From CAZSHG01 sp964459995 (GTDB lineage: Bacteria; UBP14; UBA6098): a stretch of DNA of 64,000 nt. Within the stretch, counting starts at the first letter, position 1, and each line of letters opens with the position of its first letter. The DNA lies in contig CAYWOR010000003.1 of assembly GCA_964459995.1 (NCBI GenBank), positions 62,001 to 126,000 on the forward strand. Direction: 5' to 3'. The position numbers and the translations under genes are program-made. Below, piece by piece: positions 58,076 through 64,000 of this stretch. Under the pieces are notes generated by a model. It was not told the origin of the DNA and made no database searches. It was given only the letters and a program-made list of their open reading frames with translations.

Positions 58076-59838
58076 ACGAATCCCGTATTAAAATACTGGA
58101 TGAGAGCATTGCCAATAGAATTGCGGCCGGCGAGGTTGTCGAACGTCCGGCAAGCGTGGTCAAAGAGCTTGTCGAAAATTCGATAGACGCCGATGCTTCT
58201 GAAATTTCAATCGCTGTCGATGCCGGCGGAAACGATTCGATTCAGGTTTGCGACAACGGCATAGGAATGAGCCGCGAGGAGATCGAGCTAGCTCTTCGAA
58301 GACATGCCACCAGCAAGATTTCCAGAGCCGAAGACCTTCATCATATCAACACGCTGGGGTTTCGCGGAGAAGCCCTGCCGTCGATTGCATCAGTAAGCCG
58401 TATGGAGATAGTCTCGCGCCTTTCCGACGAGGATCTCGGCGCAAGATTGGTTATCGATCAGGGGCGTATTTTAGAGTCTTTGGAAGCGGGCGCTCCATAT
58501 GGAACTTGCATGACCGTCAAAGAGCTGTTCTTCAACACTCCGGCGCGAAGGAAATTCCTCAAAGCCGCGGTTACTGAATTCGGACATGTCGCGGATGTTG
58601 TCGAACGGATTGCCATAGCCTATCCGCGCATCAAATTCGAGCTAAAGCACGGCGATAAGGTTCATTACTCTTTACCTCAGGCTAACACCTACAAAGACCG
58701 TATTATCTCGGTTTGGGGTGAGGATCGAGTCGAGGAGATGGTCGAGGTCGAAGCCGGCGATCCGGGAATAGCTGTATTTGGATTCGCCGCGCCGCCAACT
58801 GTTACTCAAGCCAGCGCACGGATGGTTCAATTCATTCTGAATGGCCGGCCGGTGAAGAACTCCTCTCTTCTGGCCGCAGTAAAAAGGGCATATGAAGGCA
58901 CCTTACCACCCGGAAGATATCCTCAGATAGTCCTTTTTCTTGAGATAGATCCCGAGCTTGTGGACGTTAATGTCCATCCAATGAAGCTGGAAGTCCGTCT
59001 TCGCAGATCGAGTGAGGTTTTCCGCACGGTTGTAAGGGCTATTCAGGGTGGGCTTGCGAGTCGAGATAACTCGGACAAATTCGCGCCAATATCCAAAAAA
59101 TCTCGTGTCGAAAATTTCGAGTTTCGCGGCGGAACGGGTATTCAGAGCGGTTTCGATTTTGGTTACGCCGAAAAGAAGAGCGAATATCCTATCGAAAGCC
59201 CTTCTGCAAGAATTACGGAAAGCGAAATATACTCGACTCCCTCCTTTTCGAACACTCAGGACATTGTCGAAAAGGTTTTCCCGACATTTTGGCAAATCCA
59301 CGATAGCTATATCCTCGCCGAGACTAAGGGTGGAATAATCATTATCGATCAGCATGCCGCGCACGAAAGAATCCTGTTCGAGGAACTTCGCACGAAAATC
59401 AAACGGAAAAAAATTACGGGGCAACGCCTGTTATTCCCGATTGCAGTGAAACTCACGGCAATGCAGGAGTCATATTTTGCCGAGAATAAGCCTATGCTCG
59501 AAAGAATCGGCTTCGAATTTGGTCCTATTGCGGCGGGGCATATTTTGGTCGAGGCAATTCCTGCCGAGATAAAGCATTTCGGCAAGGGGGATGTTCTTGT
59601 GGAAATTCTCGACGACCTCGCCGAGGGAAAATCGGAGTTGACTGCACTGGAAGAATTCGCTAAAATGGTTGCATGTAGGATGGCAATCAAAGCGGGCGAT
59701 CCGCTTTCGAGCGAGGAGATGAGCTTTCTTTTTGACAGGCTTTTCTCGACCGAAAAGCCTTATACCTGCCCTCACGGCAGACCTACAATTATAAAAATTA
59801 CATTGGACGAACTTGAAAAGCGATTCGAACGAAAATAA
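58072..59838 (+). CDS. mutL: DNA mismatch repair protein MutL
   Basis: A 588-residue MutL. The GHKL ATPase has RIAAGEVVERPASVVKELVE, DNGIGM and TLGFRGEALPSIASV. The C-terminal domain carries the endonuclease motif DQHAAHERILFEE (DQHAx2Ex4E) and CPHGRP near the end, so it probably nicks DNA itself, as in bacteria without MutH. I chose the GTG at 58072 that overlaps the previous stop; the frame is open four codons further to a GTG at 58060. Confidence 0.96.
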   Translation: MNESRIKILDESIANRIAAGEVVERPASVVKELVENSIDADASEISIAVDAGGNDSIQVCDNGIGMSREEIELALRRHATSKISRAEDLHHINTLGFRGEALPSIASVSRMEIVSRLSDEDLGARLVIDQGRILESLEAGAPYGTCMTVKELFFNTPARRKFLKAAVTEFGHVADVVERIAIAYPRIKFELKHGDKVHYSLPQANTYKDRIISVWGEDRVEEMVEVEAGDPGIAVFGFAAPPTVTQASARMVQFILNGRPVKNSSLLAAVKRAYEGTLPPGRYPQIVLFLEIDPELVDVNVHPMKLEVRLRRSSEVFRTVVRAIQGGLASRDNSDKFAPISKKSRVENFEFRGGTGIQSGFDFGYAEKKSEYPIESPSARITESEIYSTPSFSNTQDIVEKVFPTFWQIHDSYILAETKGGIIIIDQHAAHERILFEELRTKIKRKKITGQRLLFPIAVKLTAMQESYFAENKPMLERIGFEFGPIAAGHILVEAIPAEIKHFGKGDVLVEILDDLAEGKSELTALEEFAKMVACRMAIKAGDPLSSEEMSFLFDRLFSTEKPYTCPHGRPTIIKITLDELEKRFERK

Positions 59839-59848
59839 TGGAGGGAAT

Positions 59849-60565
59849 ATGGCTATAAGGCTTCTTATGCTTATCTCGCTTCTTTCGATGGCCTTGCTGA
59901 TTCATGGATGCAGTTTTGGCGGCGACCCACCCCCGGACCCGGAACCTGAAGGTCCCGGTCTATATTTTCCCCTTAAAGAGGGCACAAATTGGACATATCG
60001 GTGTGTCGAGCCTAATTCTGTCGGCGATGACTCAATCTATACTCTCGTAAAAACGATTACAAACAGGCTCTTCGTATCTTTGGACTCGGCAACTACCTAC
60101 GAGCCGCCATTTAATCCGGCAGTGCCATGGTTTCGGCAGAGCGACAGCGACTCGAGTTATTACCAGAACGACGGCACATTCATTTGGATGGGGCAAATCT
60201 CTGACGATTTAGCAAGTTTCGGATACAATGGATTTGTTCCGTTAAGAGTGCTTCCTATTCATTATGAAGACTATGATTCATTCGCTACAGTTGTATATAA
60301 AGGCTCTGGTGTTTTTCGAGTTAAGATTGTATTCGCGGTCAATGTTATTGACAGCCTCGAAGACATAGAAACCGAGATGGGAACATTCTTTGATTGTGTC
60401 CGTGTGGAGACCTTCCTGAGCGACTCTTCGCTACTTGGGATGAACACAACTTTGAGCACAATATGGTTCGCTGACAGTATCGGAGCGGTCAAACGGCACG
60501 ACCATACCACCACCGGAACATCGAATGTTTATTACGAGGAACTAATCGACTATTCGATTGAGTAA
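59849..60565 (+). CDS. lipoprotein of unknown function
   Basis: A 238-residue protein with a lipoprotein signal (LLIHGC, Cys21) and a proline/acidic linker (GGDPPPDPEPEGPG), then a beta-rich domain (YFPLKEGTNWTYRC, FGYNGFVPLRVLPI, ETEMGTFFDCVRVETFL, TIWFADSIGAVKRHDH). The NWTY and IWFADSIGAVK segments occur in many lipocalin-like or barrel-like lipoproteins of FCB bacteria, but no function is known. GGAGGG lies just before the ATG; a longer frame inside mutL is less likely. Confidence 0.75.
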   Translation: MAIRLLMLISLLSMALLIHGCSFGGDPPPDPEPEGPGLYFPLKEGTNWTYRCVEPNSVGDDSIYTLVKTITNRLFVSLDSATTYEPPFNPAVPWFRQSDSDSSYYQNDGTFIWMGQISDDLASFGYNGFVPLRVLPIHYEDYDSFATVVYKGSGVFRVKIVFAVNVIDSLEDIETEMGTFFDCVRVETFLSDSSLLGMNTTLSTIWFADSIGAVKRHDHTTTGTSNVYYEELIDYSIE

Positions 60566-61502
60566 TATTCCAAAAATAATGATAATAATAGCTGGAGCGA
60601 CCGGAGTCGGGAAGACGTCGGTCGCTTGTGCTGTTGCGAGGCGTATTGGCGGCGAGATTATATCTGCCGACGCAAGGCAGGTTTACAAAGGCATGGTCAT
60701 CGGCACAGCGGCGCCGTCGAATGAGGATGTCCCGCATCATCTTGTAGGGGTGCTCGACCCGAATGAGCAACCGACTGCGAAATGGTGGGCGGATGAGTGC
60801 GCCCGAATCCTCGAAAGCCTATGGGAAAAAGAGTCCGTGCCAATTATCGCCGGCGGAACAGGGCTTTATATACGCGCTTTGGTCGAGGGTTTGTTCGAAA
60901 GCCCTTCTGGAGATGCCGTCATTAGAACGAGTCTAAAAAAACGGATTGAAACCGGCGACGATCTTCACGCCGAGCTGGAGCGAATCGACCCCGAATCGGC
61001 TGTGCGAATCCATCCGAACAATAAGCCGAGAATAATCCGTGCACTCGAGGTCTATTACTCGACCGGAAAAACGCTGACAGAGCTTTTCGGGCAGACCGAA
61101 TCAAAGGCCAAAGGCTGGGAATTTCTAAAATTCCATCTTGTATTACCGCGCGAGCTTCTTTACGAGAAAATCGAGCGACGAACCGAGGACATGTTCGAAG
61201 CCGGATGGATTGACGAAGTGAGAGAGCTTCTATCTTCGGGGATTGCATCGGATGCTCCCGGAATGGAGGCTATTGGATATCGCGAGATATCCGGTTTTCT
61301 TTCTGGCGAAATAGACATCGCCGATGTAAAATCGAAAATAAAGCAGGCAACCCGAAATTATGCCAAGCGCCAACTAACATGGTTCCGACATCGGCCCGAT
61401 TATTGCGAAATCGATTTATCGAAAATGGAACTGATCGAAGCGGTTGAAATAATTCTACGCAGGTATCGAAGAAAATATGAAGGTTTAAATAACCCGGCTT
61501 GA
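60558..61502 (+). CDS. miaA: tRNA dimethylallyltransferase
   Basis: A 314-residue MiaA. It transfers a dimethylallyl group to A37 of tRNAs reading UNN codons. The P-loop is AGATGVGKTS, followed by SADARQVYKGMVIGTAAPS (usual SADSRQVY, here Ala), HHLVGVLDPNE, GGTGLYIRALVEGL and the C-terminal YAKRQLTWFRHRP. The TTG at 60558 overlaps the end of the lipoprotein gene; an ATG at 60579 would shorten the protein by seven residues and would still keep the P-loop. Confidence 0.95.
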   Translation: MSNIPKIMIIIAGATGVGKTSVACAVARRIGGEIISADARQVYKGMVIGTAAPSNEDVPHHLVGVLDPNEQPTAKWWADECARILESLWEKESVPIIAGGTGLYIRALVEGLFESPSGDAVIRTSLKKRIETGDDLHAELERIDPESAVRIHPNNKPRIIRALEVYYSTGKTLTELFGQTESKAKGWEFLKFHLVLPRELLYEKIERRTEDMFEAGWIDEVRELLSSGIASDAPGMEAIGYREISGFLSGEIDIADVKSKIKQATRNYAKRQLTWFRHRPDYCEIDLSKMELIEAVEIILRRYRRKYEGLNNPA

Positions 61503-61526
61503 CTCAAAAATTATAGTAATTATATT
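61499..61526 (+). promoter_or_regulatory. promoter of the 61533 gene, probably leaderless
   Basis: TTGACT (61499-61504), 16 bases, TATATT (61521-61526), then six bases to the ATG at 61533. The -35 box overlaps the miaA stop. Confidence 0.5.
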
Positions 61527-61532
61527 TAGGCG

Positions 61533-63002
61533 ATGAATCGCTTTGCCATATATATTCTGCTTTGTGTGCCCGCGCTTTTTGCGATAGAGGGGCACGACCC
61601 GACTCCGCGGTTTATCCCCCCCGATTTTTCGGTCGAGGAGGACAGAATCACAACACCGGGGGATCTAATCGACTTTTTCAGCCAGCCTTTTGTTGAATAC
61701 TTGCGGATGACCACCAACTCTCGTAAGATCAATCCCTTTCTCGATGCAAGCTCAGAAAGCGAAGCGCTTGGCGGAATCGATTTTCAGTATGTGAATTTTT
61801 TCGGGAGATTTCGGGGAAGACAGTTTTATTTCGGCGATGACAATCCTCGACAGATGCTCCGATGGGTGGATTTTCGCGCGGGCTATGCCGATATTCTGCT
61901 CGATAAGATCCCTGTCGGGGTAATAACGGAAGCCGATTACGGGTATTTCCGCGGGGTTTATGAGCCGTCACAATATACATTTAAAGCGATTGGCGAAGCA
62001 CATATTCCTTTGGCAAATTTCCTCGCATCGCCCTACGCCCAAACGGAACGAAACTCGTGGAATCAACGCCCGGGTCTTCTCATACGGAACCAGCCCTACG
62101 ATCCGCACAGGCAAATTATAACAAATGCATATGGCGGAGGCCTCATTCTAAAAGCCACTATAAGCGAATACACCGGTTTTCGGGCTGAGGCATCGGCGAA
62201 AAGATCGACCCGTTATCGTGAAGGTGTGTGGGAACGGCAGAATCAGATTATCTCGGCTCTCGGAACAATGGTTTTCGATTCTGAGCCTTTACGAATCGAG
62301 GTAGGCGGCGAGGGACATAAGACTTGGGAAGAAACTATTATCGCGCCGCATCTCGATTTTCATCTAACTGGGCAAAGTTTCTATATTCGAGCCATTCTCG
62401 GCTCCGAAGCCAATCTTCCTACACGAACTGCTTGGAAGTTATCTCCGCGAGTCGATTACCCCACAAATGCACGTAATATAATCACCCCAACTCTCGTTGA
62501 TATTCTCGGAAGATTAGAGCTTAAACCGGATCAATTCTTGATGGGGCATCTCGATTATAGGACAATTCGCGGTAGGCCTGTGCTCCTCTCCCCCCTCGAT
62601 GAAGCTCCTCAGGTTCAATGCCTCGATATTTCGCATCAGGCATTCACAATTCGGCTTCTTAACGATTTCGGCACGTTCTCAAACTCGCTAAGTCTGACCC
62701 TGAAAAGCGACGAGCATAAAGGCATTCAAATTCCGACCGAACCACTTCAGATTGTCGCGGACACTTTTGTGGTTGAATTGGGTTCCGGCTTTTCGATTCA
62801 GGCATCCGGTGTCCGGCAACATTTGCCGCAGATTGCTCCTAAGGTAATAAACGACATAGGAATAGGAGCACGCTATAACTACGATAAATATCAATTTCTA
62901 CTCGGCATATCCAATATTCTCCGAAACGATATTTGGGACGAAAACGCCCTTATGTTATCGCGGGAAATCCGCTTTTGGGGCGGTATATCTGTCGATCTCT
63001 GA
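61533..63002 (+). CDS. predicted outer-membrane beta-barrel protein
   Basis: A 489-residue protein with a short signal peptide (FAIYILLCVPALFAIEG). The mature part alternates hydrophobic and polar residues over many strands (GGIDFQYVNFFGRFRGRQFYF, FQLLLGISNILRN-like C-terminus), compatible with a barrel. The N-terminal PGDLIDFFSQPFVEYLRM is of unknown meaning. No TonB box or plug domain is seen. It is followed directly by uvrC (the stop and start share one base) but has its own promoter. Function unknown; the barrel assignment is inference. Confidence 0.6.
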   Translation: MNRFAIYILLCVPALFAIEGHDPTPRFIPPDFSVEEDRITTPGDLIDFFSQPFVEYLRMTTNSRKINPFLDASSESEALGGIDFQYVNFFGRFRGRQFYFGDDNPRQMLRWVDFRAGYADILLDKIPVGVITEADYGYFRGVYEPSQYTFKAIGEAHIPLANFLASPYAQTERNSWNQRPGLLIRNQPYDPHRQIITNAYGGGLILKATISEYTGFRAEASAKRSTRYREGVWERQNQIISALGTMVFDSEPLRIEVGGEGHKTWEETIIAPHLDFHLTGQSFYIRAILGSEANLPTRTAWKLSPRVDYPTNARNIITPTLVDILGRLELKPDQFLMGHLDYRTIRGRPVLLSPLDEAPQVQCLDISHQAFTIRLLNDFGTFSNSLSLTLKSDEHKGIQIPTEPLQIVADTFVVELGSGFSIQASGVRQHLPQIAPKVINDIGIGARYNYDKYQFLLGISNILRNDIWDENALMLSREIRFWGGISVDL

Positions 63003-64000
63003 TGGAACTTCGCGAAAAAATACGCAACCTACCGAAAAAACCGGGGGTGTATCTTTTCAAAGATACCTCGGCGAAAATAATCTATATCGGTAAAGCGAAA
63101 TGCCTTCGTGAAAGGGTTTCGAACTATTTTTCCGGCCATCACGCCGACCCAAAAACCGCTCGGTTGGTTGCAAATATCGCAGACCTTGAATTTTACATTG
63201 TCGATAATGAGGTCGAGGCGTTGGTTCTCGAAGCAACACTAATCCGCCAACATAAACCGCATTACAATGTCCGCTTAAAAGACGACAAAAGATTCCCATA
63301 TATCCACATAACCGACGAGCCATATCCGCGAATCGAAATCGAACGTCGCCGAACAACCAGCGGACAATATTTCGGACCGTATGTTGACGGCCTTGCGCGC
63401 CGAATGGTTATGGATCTAATAAAAGAATATTTCCACCTCCGCTCCTGCAAACACCCATTACCTCAACGCAAACCTGTTCGAGCCTGCTTGAACTATGACA
63501 TCGGCAGGTGCGATGCCCCCTGCCAAGAATATATCACCGTGGAAAACTACCGCGAGAGGATCGAGGAGGTTATTCTGCTTCTGAAGGGTAAACACAGCGA
63601 ACTTCTCAAAAGACTCACCAATCGAATGAATGTTGCTTCCACAGAAATGGATTTCGAACATGCCGCAAAACTTCGCGACCAAATAGCGGCGATCGAAAGG
63701 CTTTGGCTCAAACAAAAAATCGACACAGATCTTGCTGATCGCGATCTTCAAGCTATAGCTATCGGTCCGAAAGATGCTGTTGCGGTAACGATGCAGGTTC
63801 GCGAAGGGCGTGTGATTGCGAGGCAGGAATTCCATATGGCTGTCGCGTTGGGGACATCGAAACAGGAAGCCATGTCGGGCTATTTGACACAGTATTACAG
63901 CGATAATCCCAATCCGCCAAACGAAATACTCGTGTCGGTCGAGCCTCAGGATGCCGAAGAAATTGCCGATTTCGTTTCGGTCCAGCGCGGCGCGAAGGTT
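63002..64000 (+). CDS. uvrC: excinuclease ABC subunit C, 5' part
   Basis: The first 333 codons of UvrC, open to the right edge of the window. The GIY-YIG nuclease domain (residues about 14-95) shows PGVYLFKD, IIYIGKAKCLRERVSNYF and the catalytic Tyr/Arg/Glu set. The Cys motif ACLNYDIGRCDAPCQEY (about 158-174) and the UVR domain (EMDFEHAAKLRDQIAAIERL, about 219-238) follow, all as in the family. It makes the 3' cut in nucleotide excision repair. The ATG shares a base with the stop of the upstream gene. The C-terminal RNase H-like and HhH parts lie outside. Confidence 0.96.
   Translation, partial: MELREKIRNLPKKPGVYLFKDTSAKIIYIGKAKCLRERVSNYFSGHHADPKTARLVANIADLEFYIVDNEVEALVLEATLIRQHKPHYNVRLKDDKRFPYIHITDEPYPRIEIERRRTTSGQYFGPYVDGLARRMVMDLIKEYFHLRSCKHPLPQRKPVRACLNYDIGRCDAPCQEYITVENYRERIEEVILLLKGKHSELLKRLTNRMNVASTEMDFEHAAKLRDQIAAIERLWLKQKIDTDLADRDLQAIAIGPKDAVAVTMQVREGRVIARQEFHMAVALGTSKQEAMSGYLTQYYSDNPNPPNEILVSVEPQDAEEIADFVSVQRGAKV

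Noticed and set aside
1..64000. CRISPR arrays, insertion sequences, rRNA genes
   Set aside because: No regularly spaced direct repeats, no transposase-like frame, and no rRNA core sequence were found in either strand.

Overview
The window comes from a diderm (Gram-negative) bacterium. It encodes lipid A and LPS assembly functions (KdsC, an LpxL-type acyltransferase, LptC, LptB), BamA, several lipoproteins, and one secreted protein with a type IX secretion (T9SS)/FlgD-like C-terminal sorting domain. This mix, with many long secreted proteins of unknown function, points to an uncultured lineage of the FCB superphylum (Fibrobacteres-Chlorobi-Bacteroidetes and related candidate phyla). Canonical TTGACA/TATAAT-like promoters and clear Shine-Dalgarno sites argue against Bacteroidetes proper. 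No rRNA, CRISPR, prophage or insertion sequence was seen. The placement is inference: no marker phylogeny could be run.

Layout. 1-3201 (minus): the 5' part of an exported protein, then an operon of a secreted MEMO-AMMECR1 fusion protein and an M23 peptidase. 3435-4472: queA, ending in a strong bidirectional terminator. 4528-14754 (minus): a TrmB-like regulator followed by two huge secreted fibre-like proteins (one with a six-repeat kelch propeller), a SurA-like lipoprotein and a third fibre-like protein. 14927-16687 (minus): an exported protein behind an operator-like dyad. 16961-19891 (minus): butyrate kinase and two phosphotransbutyrylase paralogues, i.e. acyl-CoA to acyl-phosphate to ATP. 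20166-27880: an alpha-2-macroglobulin lipoprotein and PBP1C. 27947-34500: envelope and regulatory cluster kdsC-lpxL-lptC-lptB-rpoN-lipA-hpf-hprK. 34621-38687: four exported proteins, the last with the sorting domain. 38764-49925 (minus): rsmB with a B12-type radical SAM protein, nfeD, bamA with rplU, then a methyltransferase, nfo and small membrane proteins. 50067-64000: mutS, rplM-rpsI, rpsB-tsf-pyrH-frr, tRNA-Arg(CCT), a TPR protein, mutL, miaA, an outer-membrane-like protein and the start of uvrC.

The core genes are ordinary and intact. The accessory interest lies in the fibre operon, the secreted MEMO-AMMECR1 protein that has lost its predicted metal ligands, and the regulatory architecture. 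At least five genes (queA, nfeD, kdsC, lptC, the 61533 gene) have a good promoter whose -10 box ends 6-8 nt before the start codon, which predicts leaderless mRNAs. Two others (pyrH and the radical SAM gene) begin directly after a terminator-like hairpin and U-run. The upstream regions of rpsB and rplM can fold like ribosomal-protein leaders.

The genome is tightly packed. Four-base ATGA/GTGA overlaps join many gene pairs, and no gene-free stretch reaches 300 bases (the longest, about 274 bases, lie at 16688-16960 and 19892-20165 and hold promoters, a dyad and a terminator).
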